Source of the DNA: Dryas octopetala
Lineage: Eukaryota; Streptophyta; Magnoliopsida; Rosales; Rosaceae
Assembly (NCBI GenBank): GCA_963921425.1
Contig: OY992838.1
Span: 12,524,001-12,588,000, forward strand
Direction: 5' to 3'
Length of the DNA stretch: 64,000 nt
In this document: positions 55,377-64,000 of the stretch, piece after piece
Layout: every line of letters starts with the position of its first letter
How positions within the stretch are numbered: the stretch's first letter is position 1
The notes under the pieces: generated by a model
Told to the model about the DNA's origin: nothing
Seen by the model: the letters and a program-made list of their open reading frames with translations, nothing else
Databases searched by the model: none
Made by a program: the position numbers and the translations under genes

Positions 55377-56093
55377 CTACTCTCGCTTAAAGGAGATGTT
55401 GTTTCCAGTCCCAAGATTTGAGGGTGTAGATTTGAACTTGTTCCTTACACGATGAATGTAATCAGAGAAATGGTCTTTTATGCTTTCTTTTCTCTTTCCA
55501 CCATTCACATAATCATCATAATCATCATCTGGTCGTTCTGATATCTTCTTTGATGACAAGGTTCTAATCTTATTCTTTGCCCGGTTGATATATTCAGAAA
55601 ATGTGTCATCCACATTCACATCAGAAGCTCCTTTTACTGGTGACTCAGACTTGGAGTAGTACTTGGGCTTCTTGTGCTTCTCCTCCTTGGCTTCTTGGCC
55701 ATGACTGTGGTCAACACCAATTACCTTCTTTTGGGCCAAGTCTTCCTTGGGCTTGGGCTTTTCTTGGACTGGGGTATCAACATTTGTGGTTTTGTTTATC
55801 TTCTGAAGATAGACATGTGATGCTTCAAACTTGATGGGGACCTGAGTCACTTTCTCTGCTGCTTCACTACTTTTGGCTGGGGCTTGAGGCTTGCTTTGGA
55901 TAACAATGGTTTTCACTGCAGCATGTGAAGTGTCTCTAGCAGGAGAGGGAGATGCAGAGTCTTGTGGGAAATGTGTGATTTGGCGAATTGTACGAAAAGC
56001 AGGACTAATTGTAATGGCATTGAAGATTTTCTCACACACTCCCATGGAGTCTGGAGGAGTGGTAGTAGTAGTAGCATTGCCTTTCTTTTCCAT
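55377..56093 (-). CDS. Uncharacterised plant protein with repeated F-S-[ED]-Y-I motif, 238 aa
   Basis: Single-exon frame from the ATG at 56093. I do not recognise the family. The N-terminus (GVCEKIFNAITISPAFRTI) may be a short amphipathic helix. The middle is Lys/Glu/Pro-rich and probably disordered. The C-terminus has two related blocks, DTFSEYINRAKNKIRTLSS and DHFSDYIHRVRNKFKSTPS, about 50 residues apart, each followed by basic and Ser residues. There is no signal peptide and no catalytic motif. The coding nature is supported by length, the internal repeat, and a TATA box (56145-56152) and leader placed as expected. It might be a scaffold or nucleic-acid-associated protein, but that is speculation. 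Confidence 0.75.
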   Translation of the reverse strand: MEKKGNATTTTTPPDSMGVCEKIFNAITISPAFRTIRQITHFPQDSASPSPARDTSHAAVKTIVIQSKPQAPAKSSEAAEKVTQVPIKFEASHVYLQKINKTTNVDTPVQEKPKPKEDLAQKKVIGVDHSHGQEAKEEKHKKPKYYSKSESPVKGASDVNVDDTFSEYINRAKNKIRTLSSKKISERPDDDYDDYVNGGKRKESIKDHFSDYIHRVRNKFKSTPSNLGTGNNISFKRE

Positions 56094-56144
56094 CAAGACT
56101 CAGAGTGAAGTGCATGCAAGTCTCTGAGGACCAGAGAAGGGTGG

Positions 56145-56152
56145 TATTTATG
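56145..56152 (-). promoter_or_regulatory. TATA box of the uncharacterised gene
   Basis: The minus strand reads CATAAATA about 55 bp upstream of the ATG, implying a short 5'UTR of about 25 nt. Confidence 0.5.
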
Positions 56153-56806
56153 CATTATAACACCCCATGTACCTGAAACCCTAAATCTAATGGCTAGTCT
56201 CTAGTCACAAAAGAGAAGTAGTTTGTCAAATTTGGGTGACATTATTAATCTTTGGGATCATATTCTCATGTGCTTTATGTGCCCTTATTTTCTACGGAAA
56301 TTAGAATCCAAAAAGTACCACTAACAAAGCATGCATTCACAAGTAAAGGATAAATCTTTATCTGGTTTCCACAATTACTTTTGACAGCTTTAGTTGGACA
56401 AGGAAATGGGATTATAATAAGATATGCATGATGCATTTTGGGTAGATGACAAGTTGAGATTAGCATCTATCTATAAATGAACATATTGACCCTTAATTAC
56501 AGGAATCTAGCTCCTATAGCCGGTGATGCTCTCACACTTAAGAAGCTTCAAAGAATCATACTTTTGCTAGCTGCCTGGTGAGTGGTGACAAACAATATCA
56601 AGGAAGAAACTTAAACTAGCTTTTGACAATTCAGTGAGTTATTCACTCTTTTTTCCTTGCTTTCTCTCCAAGTAAAATTCTCAGAAAGAGATCGAATCCT
56701 TTTGAAATGGAATAATCAGAATACAAAACTTTTGAAATGAGGAAAATGCTTTTAAAGTAACCTCATAATACAACATAAAAACCAGCAATTCCATAGTAAA
56801 GTTTTT
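56153..56806. other. Intergenic DNA left of duplication copy 2
   Basis: No supported gene. It lies between the orphan ALKBH10B-like exon 1 and the uncharacterised gene, both on the minus strand. Confidence 0.55.
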
Positions 56807-57170
56807 ATATTCCAAAAAATAAATGTTTTTTTTTTCTCGGAGACCAAACAGCTAGAGTAAAGTTTTCCAGATTCCAAAAGCTTTCATTTTTATCTGCTTC
56901 TGTTTTTCTCACCAACCAAACGGGACCTAACTTCAGGAAAAAAGGAATCAGTACTTTCTCAGCGAACGCTACGTAGCTGGTAGCTTCACGTCTTTTGGAG
57001 AATCGGAAATTCAAACACCTTAAACAACTAAAAATCGATCGAAAAAGGAAAAAAAAAAAAAGATCAAAACTTTAGAGTGATGCTACTAATCTAGCTCACT
57101 CAGTCAAATATTTCATCGAACTTTTGCATAAAACGACAAAAAATGATAGCTTGGAAGAACAATTACTTAC

Positions 57171-57711
57171 CTGAATCAGTAATATCGCTATCAGGCGAAC
57201 CGTCCTCTTCGGTACCTTCGTCGGCAGCGTCATTCGACTCATTTTCCTTCTCTTTCTCGTCGATCAAACACGACTTAGCCTCCTCGCTCTCGTAATTTTT
57301 GTCCTCAACTTCCGCGACGTCGCCGTTTTGGTCGTCGCTCATCTCCTTCTCCTTCTTGGCCCCAACGTTCCTGAGCTCGACCATGACGTCGGCGATGGAG
57401 TGGTACTTCTGCATCTGGAGCACGGGGATCCAATTCGCCCTCCGCCGGTGTATCGCGGCGAAGGCGGCACTGTACTCAGAGCTGTTTGCGCCGCTGAGCT
57501 GAGCCAGGTGGCCGCAGAGCGCGTCGATGATCGCGTTTGCAGCTGCGAACTCGCCGCGGTACCAACCGATGATCGCGTCCTTGGCCAGCGCGTCGGAGAC
57601 CACCGTCATCGGAGTCGGCATCGGCATCGGCATCGGCATCATTGCAGGTCCCAGCACTGCAGGAGTGGCTCCATCACTCGGCGACGCAGCTGGCCCAACC
57701 GCCATCGCCAT
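57171..57711 (-). pseudogene. Orphan duplicate of ALKBH10B-like exon 1
   Basis: Identical in protein to exon 1 of the complete gene (180 residues from MAMAVGPAAS to DITDSG), with the same splice donor (GATTCAG|GTAAGT) and TATA box (57895-57905). No oxygenase exon follows within the 650 bp before the next gene, so iron- and 2-oxoglutarate-binding parts are missing. If unspliced, translation would stop after two more codons (stop at 57163-57165), giving a 182-aa N-terminal product. Absence of any coding change means the copy is very recent, under constraint, or homogenised by conversion. Confidence 0.85.
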
Positions 57712-58334
57712 ATATGTAACTCTGTTTTTCTCTTCAAAGCTCGATCTTTTCTGCGACGTCGTTTTGCTCCGAAACCGAAATCTCGGGTTTTCACACGCCG
57801 GTACGGTGTTCCTCAGTTATTACTCGGTCGAGGTTTCGGTGAATATCACGCAGAGAGAGAGAGATTTTCACATGGAAGGGTTTTGTGGAGAGGACTTATA
57901 TATACTCGGGGGTGTTGGAGAGAGTGAGTGGCAATGTCCGTGCAGGTGGGGACCACTCGTTGACGTGGCAATTTTGAGGTTCAAGTGACGTGGCACCATG
58001 GAACTGAAAGGTGTGGGTAGTTGGGACTTGGGCTAAGGCACTACACTATATGGGGGCAGACAGCAGAGGAGAAGAAGGTAAGCAGGCTGAAATTGCCAAA
58101 ATACCCTTCTTCCTTTCTCGTGTCCTCCAAACTCCAAAGTGTTAGGTCTGGGGCTACCCTGTAACTAACGATTCTTTATGTGGCACGTGGGGAATTTGGA
58201 TGGCGGGGATTTTAATGCAATGGTGGACAAATAAAGGAAACACCACAAGCTTTTAATTTTCTGCTTTGGACTATCTCATCTAGCCTTCGACTCAAATCGG
58301 AACGTTAATAATTAATAATTCATTCATATTTTCA

Positions 58335-58517
58335 AATGGCTACATTTATTATATTTTTATATCATAATTTTATACTACTTCATATGACATTCAAATATTA
58401 AATACTAAAAAATAAAAAATAAAACTTAAAAAAGAAAGAAGAAATACCCTTCTAGTAAAATAATGATACATAAAATGAGATACAAATGTGGAAAAAAAAT
58501 ATGAGACAATTAGCATT
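58335..58517. mobile_element. MITE (copy within duplication 2)
   Basis: Counterpart of 44198-44381, with several substitutions (AATGGCTACATTTAT at its left end). Confidence 0.7.
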
Positions 58518-59721
58518 ATTGTTTTACATTCTATGTTCGTTGATTTTAGGTACAAAATTACAATGTTTTTTCATTTTAGCTATTAAAATGTTTATATCAT
58601 TTCACTTTAAATACTCAATTTTAGTTTAGTTACCAATTTTAAAAAATATGATCATACCAAATTATGACTGTTTAACAATCATAACTTTTTTATTGATTTG
58701 TTGTTTTTTCAATATTTGTAAGACTTAAACTTTAATTTTTATTTTTTGGATTATAGGACTTCATTCCTCAATCCTAAATCAAAAACATAAACTCATATAA
58801 ATTTTAAATTTTTAAGAATTTAAAATAGTCACAATTATAACTGTTCGACAGTCACAACTGCATAGTAAATTGATTTGTGACATAATCTAAAATATCTTAC
58901 TCTAGGTTAATACCTAAACTAAAAAAAAATTAGTATCTTGTTGCTTTATTGAAAAACTATTAATATTTGATATTAAATAAATCATAATTTTTTATTCATA
59001 TATACCACCCTATTTTCCTTAATTTCTCTTTTTAATATCTTAAGCTTTCGAATTTGACAATTTCTCTCTTTTTCTTTTTGTACTAATTTGAACATTTATT
59101 TCATACATGGGTCTTTTAAATTTGTGGCTGTCAGGAGCATATGCAATTAAAAATTAAAAAGTCCTAATTTTTTAATTTGGCTGTGAATAACTCTACTTTA
59201 TTTTCCAACCATGTTCAAGATTTCGGGTGGATGTATAATGTATCGGAGATGCGTTTATATATAGTTTATCATTTGTTTCAAGGAATCCAAGAATAGTATA
59301 GGATTGATGCTCAATGGTAGCAACTGCCCTCTGGTGCCCAATGTTAATTTATAGCTCATAACAAGTATTTTGAAGGATCAATTATACTTAAATTTAACCT
59401 AAATAAGTATAGCGATCATAATTAATCACTTGATCATACATAAGTATAATTATTAGCAAATTGGCCTTACGGCTAATAGTCTAACGGTTATTTATTTCGT
59501 ATAGATTCTTTAATTTATATATTTGTCCCAAAAAAGATTAACGATCATAACTAATTAAAATTGTACATAAGTAAACTATTAATGAGCTTTTTACTCAAAA
59601 CTCAATTATGCGGCGCAAATTCTAAATTTAAATGGATCATAATGAAGATTTAATAGGACTAAACATGCATTTAATCATTAACTAGATTTAAATTATGTTA
59701 TCATGTATTTACACGCTATAC

Positions 59722-60241
59722 CAGTGGCGGATCCATAAATCTATTGTTATAGGGGCAAGATTAACCCAGCAGGGGCAGAAGCGAGGCTTGCGACTTGCTA
59801 GCAGAGGTAGCAGCCAGCAGAGGGTGACGGGTGACAGCGACAGCGACGGAGCAAAGGGCAACATGCGACAACGAGGAAGCAGGGGGCGACAGGCTCGCAA
59901 CCTTCAGTAGTTCAGGCAAGTTGGGAACTTGGGGGTCTAGTCGAGAGTTGTGAGTCTCTTTGTTTGTTTAATTAACTTGCCAAAACAACGTCGTTTTGGC
60001 AAGTTTAGAATTTTTTTAAAAAATCATATGCATCTCACGTGCTTTCAAGTTTCAGCAATTCAACCTTTCATGTTTCATCCCCTTCCTCTGTTCTGGTTCT
60101 TGTCCCTGCTCTGCAATCTTGCCCTTGCCAGCCATGGCTGCAACCAAGACCCAAACTTCATTCATAGAGTCAAGATTTTTCATCAAGCCCAACCTTTCTA
60201 AGTTCATGGGGTCAAGTGACCCCATTGTAGATTCGCCCTTG
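59722..60241. mobile_element. hAT-like element (copy within duplication 2)
   Basis: Counterpart of 45585-46104 with the same CAGTGGCGGATCC / CGCCCTTG ends and flanking CGCTATAC / CGCCATAC. Confidence 0.65.
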
Positions 60242-60902
60242 CGCCATACCATATCATTTTTGTATATTTAACATAGATCGTACCATATTAAATATTTATT
60301 CCAATAAAAATCATTTAATCAAATTGACATAATCCATATTAAGCTTTGTGTTTATAAGTCTTGGTTTAAAAACTCATTAATAATCTAGTAGAAGATTAAC
60401 TAGTAAAAGAACTTATTTTTGCACCCACCAAATGGAATGAAAATATTTATTAGTATTTCTAACTTAAAAAAAAAAATGTAAAATGTGGTTTTTTCATTTG
60501 ACATCACCAAGTAGTAGGCAGACCAAAATAAGTGACAAGACGACCAAGAAAATGCCAAGCGTGGGGTAGCACTATAGCAACCCCATAAAGGGCAAGGTTC
60601 GTTTTGGTGGCAGGGTCCACTCCGTGCCTCTATTGTTGGCTTATAGACGAAGAAGGAAAGTTGCGTGGGTCCCACGCCCGAGTGTCTAAGGCTAATGTTG
60701 AGGGTTGCTCATGTGGCGTCGACCCAAAAATCACGAATCAAGTGTGATGTGTTTATGGCCCAAAAAAAAAAAAAAAAGTGTGATGTGTTTACTTGAATTA
60801 TAATAGGTGTATAATTGTTAAAATAAAATTTATACATTAATAATTGTGTCCTACACTCCTACACTCCTACATATAATTTAAATAAATTTATTATATTATA
60901 TT

Positions 60903-61968
60903 TGTTTGTGGGAAAACCCACATCGACCCGAACAGCCAATCACAGCTCGACACGTGGCTGGTCAAACATCCACCTCGGAGTTGATTCTCAGTGGTCAAAC
61001 TTTGACTTCCACGTCATCACTGATCAGCACTTCCTCTACCAGCTCAGACCGGATCTCCACACCGCCCCTCCTTGTTCGGTCCGAGCCGAACCGATGATCT
61101 TCCTTGGGATCGAGTGTCCATCTTCCCACGATCATCCCGGCTCGGCTCGGCTCGGCACACGAGATGGCTTCCTTCCGAGTTCTGGCGTCGACCAGTTAGG
61201 GCTCGGAAAGACTCCAATCTATGGACCGGCTCGGCTTGGAGTCCCATGCCCGATCCGACCACATATGGACTTCGTGTCTTCGCATGGGAACATATGTTCG
61301 TATCGGCTCGGCTCGGCTCTCCGCCGCCATTCCCAGGAAGATCACGCTGGGACGAACCGCCACACTTAAATGCACCTGACACATTCTTCTGACAGATAGA
61401 ATATCAGGCCTGCATTCATGAATGTTGGAGCAGTCTACCTGAACCTTCCAACCTTGCATTTAATGGAGCATTCAATGCAGCATTGAATGCTGAGGAAGCA
61501 AGCAGCTGAGCATGCAACTAGGTCTGACCAGGTGCGTGGGTCTTTGGCAACCATTCATTCACATGCAGGTATCTTACTCATTAAGGTTTCCTTTGCTTAT
61601 ATATATACCAAGTCATATGCACAAAATGGGGCACCTAGCAATCCACCAATATACACGCAAAAACACTTGCATTCCCTTCTACAAAAAAAGCCTACCCAAC
61701 TTGCTGAGAATAACCCAGAACATTTGCCTTGTTCTTCCCATTCTCCCAAGTTCTTCCTTTGTTCTTCCTCACCCACCATCAAACATCATCACTGATTTCA
61801 TCATCGGAGTGTGTTTGGCTGGTACCACACCGGTCCATCTCCTTTGATCTTGTTTTTTCTACAGGAAGATCTCAACCAGCATCCACTTCATCATCCAACA
61901 AAGCACCTGATCAGCCAGGTCAACTTATCTAAGTTGTTGCATCTACCTTACGAGAATTTGCATCAACA
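60903..61968 (+). repeat. 5' LTR of the Tat element, 1,066 bp
   Basis: Starts TGTTTGTGGG and ends GCATCAACA (TGTT...AACA). It contains GGCTC repeats (CCGGCTCGGCTCGGCTCGGC) at about 61138-61157 and, at 61598, TATATATATACC, a likely promoter TATA box. The first 450 bp are also present at 46766-47215. Confidence 0.82.
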
Positions 61969-61971
61969 GAT

Positions 61972-61989
61972 TGGCGCCGTCTGTGGGAA
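61972..61989 (+). promoter_or_regulatory. Primer binding site of the Tat element
   Basis: TGGCGCCGTCTGTGGGAA sits just after the LTR. TGGCGCC-type sites are usual in Tat/Athila-group plant gypsy elements (often tRNA-Arg or similar), which supports the lineage call. Confidence 0.82.
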
Positions 61990-62051
61990 GCTGACTTCAG
62001 CCGTTGTGTTCATCACCGCAAACGCTAAGCTCTTCCTCCACGCAAGTCATC

Positions 62052-64000
62052 ATGACTACCATATTTCGGGACACCAGTTCTTCTTCAGGAGCGTCTCAGA
62101 ATGATGAACAGCATCAGCCTGAGACACCTGAGAAAACGAGGGGAGCACAACTCCCCAGGACGCCAAAGTCCAAAGGTCCCTCCAAGATCCGAGCCGCTCA
62201 CAAACTCCTTAAGGAGAGTCAGCGACATCTGGCCGCTGAGAATGCACTCCTGAAGCAGAATAACGAGCTGCTCGCAAAACAGGCCGAGCTGGCCGGGGAA
62301 CTTGCACGCCACCGTGCTCAACTTGAGAATAGTGGGGGATCGGGCTTCCGATCACGCCGGACCCGAACCGAGCAGGAGGTCCTTTCGCCGTCTCCTTCTC
62401 GGCAAAGCACTCCTGCCGAGCCGAACGACCAGACCGATCAGCAGGAATCGGATCACGTCTTCCCGGGCTTCGAGGACATGCCCCCGGCCGAACAGGCCGA
62501 ATGCCTGAACGCCCACCGTCTTCTTCAGCAAAAACAGGCGGCTTTCGGGAAACGTGCCCCCAGGAATTCGGGCGGAGACCGTGCCGACCCGAACACAAAT
62601 CGACGACCCCCGGCCCAATCAAGGTTGGGGGCCAACAGTCCTGCCGGTTCGGCCGAAACCAGGGGCCCGATTCGGAATAGACTCGGCCCTATCGCCAGTC
62701 AGGATCCTTCCCCATCAGGAACTTACTCGGGGAGGCGATCAGTGAGCGACCGACTGGGGTCCACCATGATCATGTCGGATCGACAACCGGCAAGCGAGAG
62801 GCTCACTCGTCAGCCGGTGAGTGAGAGACTCGGCAACCAGGCCGAGTGCTCAGGGGAAAATGCGGCCGAGCCGACCCCGCCCAATGTGGAAAATCTTGTT
62901 CGGACTTTGGTCCAGGACCAGATCCGAAGCGTCCACGATCGGCTCGGACATGTCGAGGTCTCCAGGGGGTATACCGGTAGAGCCGACCACGGGGAGGAAC
63001 TTCCCCTCCCGTACACCAGCAGAATCATGGATGCTGAGGTCTCCCGCGACACCAAGCCCCCCAAGATGGATCAGTATGACGGGACCAAGGATCCCTACGA
63101 CCATCTTGACAGCTTCAGATACGCCATGGAGGCCCGCCAGGCATCTGAAGCCACGAAGTGCAGAATTTTCCCTTCGACCTTGAAGGGCTCGGCTCGGGGT
63201 TGGTTCCGAACCCTCCAACCGAACTCCATCGACTCCTTCTCCGACCTCCGGAGGGCCTTCCTGGCGAGATATCGGGTTGTATCCGAACGACTCTACAACT
63301 TGAACGATATGTCGCTCATCAAGCAGCAGGAGGGGGAGAGCCTCAAGGCCTATCTGATCCGCTTCAACATCGAATATACGAAGTGCGACGATTGCGACGA
63401 TAGGTCAGCTAAGAATGCCCTCATGCAAGGCCTGCACGCCGGGGGACTCCGTTCCCACTTGATGAGGAATCCTCCCTCCACTTACGATGAGCTTTCTGCC
63501 GAAGCCACTAAGTGGGCGCGGGCTGAGGAGTGGGATGCTCAGGTGGAGGCCCTGAATCCCAGGCCAACCTCGGCCAAGAGGAAGGAGGGAGAGGTCGCAA
63601 GTCCCAAACCCCAGGTCCAACCCAAGAAGACCAGGACCGAGGAGCCACGCCAACTTCTGGGCAAGGGACCCAAGTTTGTCCAGTACACGGAGTACACTCC
63701 CCTCAACGCCGGTCTGGAGACAATCTACTCCAAGGTCAAGGACCAACTCCCAGTCGCAAGGGAGATCAAGGGACCACCCCCAGACAAAATCAAGGAGGAC
63801 GTCTTCTGCAAATACCATTCCAATCACGGCCACGTCACGGGTGATTGCTACGCCCTCCGCGACGGGATTGAGACTCTTGCCCGGGCGGGTAAGATCAATC
63901 AATTCCTGGCCGGTGGGCCTAGGATACCCAAGGCCGCGCCGAAGAAGCCCACCAACACCATCGAGGTCCAGGATGCTGCCATCGGATCGATCGGGGGGGG
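62052..64000 (+). CDS. Tat-lineage gag (gag-pol N-terminus), partial at window end
   Basis: Open for 649 codons from the ATG at 62052 (MTTIFRDTSSSSG) to the edge without a stop. About residues 46-92 form a Leu/Ala/Gln coiled coil (ESQRHLAAENALLKQNNELL). A long Arg/Pro/Ser-rich disordered part follows. About 335-470 is the retrotransposon gag (capsid-like) domain (MDQYDGTKDPYDHLDSFRYA; GSARGWFRTLQPNSIDSFSD; RYRVVSERLYNLNDMSLIKQ; QGLHAGGLRSHLM). Residues 586-599 are a zinc-knuckle-like CKYHSNHGHVTGDC with ligand order C-H-H-C, a spacing typical of the Tat group. Minus-strand ORFs over this region are shadows. The frame may continue as a fused gag-pol or end just past the window. Confidence 0.93.
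   Translation, partial: MTTIFRDTSSSSGASQNDEQHQPETPEKTRGAQLPRTPKSKGPSKIRAAHKLLKESQRHLAAENALLKQNNELLAKQAELAGELARHRAQLENSGGSGFRSRRTRTEQEVLSPSPSRQSTPAEPNDQTDQQESDHVFPGFEDMPPAEQAECLNAHRLLQQKQAAFGKRAPRNSGGDRADPNTNRRPPAQSRLGANSPAGSAETRGPIRNRLGPIASQDPSPSGTYSGRRSVSDRLGSTMIMSDRQPASERLTRQPVSERLGNQAECSGENAAEPTPPNVENLVRTLVQDQIRSVHDRLGHVEVSRGYTGRADHGEELPLPYTSRIMDAEVSRDTKPPKMDQYDGTKDPYDHLDSFRYAMEARQASEATKCRIFPSTLKGSARGWFRTLQPNSIDSFSDLRRAFLARYRVVSERLYNLNDMSLIKQQEGESLKAYLIRFNIEYTKCDDCDDRSAKNALMQGLHAGGLRSHLMRNPPSTYDELSAEATKWARAEEWDAQVEALNPRPTSAKRKEGEVASPKPQVQPKKTRTEEPRQLLGKGPKFVQYTEYTPLNAGLETIYSKVKDQLPVAREIKGPPPDKIKEDVFCKYHSNHGHVTGDCYALRDGIETLARAGKINQFLAGGPRIPKAAPKKPTNTIEVQDAAIGSIGG

Larger units (their letters stand above)
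56807..61352. repeat. Segmental duplication, copy 2 (4.5 kb)
   Basis: Direct copy of 42670-47215. Its left border cuts ALKBH10B-like intron 1, so downstream exons are missing. Its right border falls inside the gypsy LTR, but here the LTR continues. The ~700 bp of exon 1 and leader show a single difference (gggAttt/gggTttt near 57880), while 58.3-59.1 kb has many. Confidence 0.97.
60903..64000 (+). mobile_element. Ty3/gypsy Tat-lineage LTR retrotransposon, 5' part, runs off the window
   Basis: Order: LTR 60903-61968, 2-nt to 3-nt spacer, primer site 61972-61989, short leader, gag from 62052 with no stop to base 64000. Base composition is far more GC-rich than the host and lacks decay, suggesting a young element. 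Protease, RT, RNase H, integrase and the 3' LTR lie beyond the window. Confidence 0.9.

Noticed and set aside
62209..63902. Minus-strand and off-frame plus-strand ORFs opposite gag
   Set aside because: Shadows of the GC-rich gag frame that is open from 62052 to the edge.
1..64000. CRISPR array, operon, bacterial or phage-like system
   Set aside because: No regularly spaced direct repeats with unique spacers; genes are intron-containing plant genes.

Overview
The window is nuclear DNA of a flowering plant, most likely a eudicot. It is AT-rich, its genes are split by GT-AG introns, and the products are plant-type: eEF1B-gamma, a plant STAR/KH protein, UPF3, and an ALKBH10-type RNA demethylase. 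Intergenic DNA and long introns are full of LTR retrotransposons, LINEs, hAT- and Mutator-like elements and foldback MITEs, plus one chloroplast-derived insert. Species cannot be read from the sequence. All exon models are mine, built from splice consensus, phase and family similarity; the five multi-exon models close in frame across every junction.

Layout. 1-3.6 kb: eEF1B-gamma (+), seven coding exons, 423 aa, core promoter included. 5.6-14.2 kb: a small single-pass membrane protein gene (+, 105 aa) whose putative 7.2 kb 3'UTR intron holds a decayed Ty3/gypsy chromovirus, into which an intact, young Ty1/copia element (7677-13052) is nested. 17.0-26.2 kb: a KH/STAR RNA-binding protein gene (-, 292 aa) with two decayed LINEs in its introns. 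26.4-27.7 kb: a nuclear plastid DNA insert (trnI-trnA region) and a chromovirus LTR, between two divergent genes. 28.4-36.7 kb: UPF3 (+, 486 aa), the nonsense-mediated decay factor, whose stop codon overlaps a strong splice donor. 38.3-43.8 kb: an ALKBH10B-like m6A demethylase gene (-, 545 aa).

42.7-47.2 kb is duplicated in direct orientation at 56.8-61.35 kb (offset 14,137 bp, nearly identical). The second copy carries promoter and exon 1 of the ALKBH10B gene but none of its other exons. Between the copies lie three related foldback elements, a Pack-MULE-like transposon carrying a broken HMG-CoA reductase fragment, another long-TIR element, a probable solo LTR and one uncharacterised single-exon gene (-, 238 aa). 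The right end of the duplication lies inside the LTR of a Tat-lineage gypsy element; in the second copy that element continues (1,066 bp LTR, primer binding site, long open gag) to the window end.

The host genes form no operon or pathway cluster. Several act on RNA fate (translation elongation, KH RNA binding, NMD, m6A removal), which I regard as coincidence. The most interesting signals are structural: the duplicated orphan exon, the gene-capturing transposon, the splice donor at the UPF3 stop, and the nested and foldback mobile elements.
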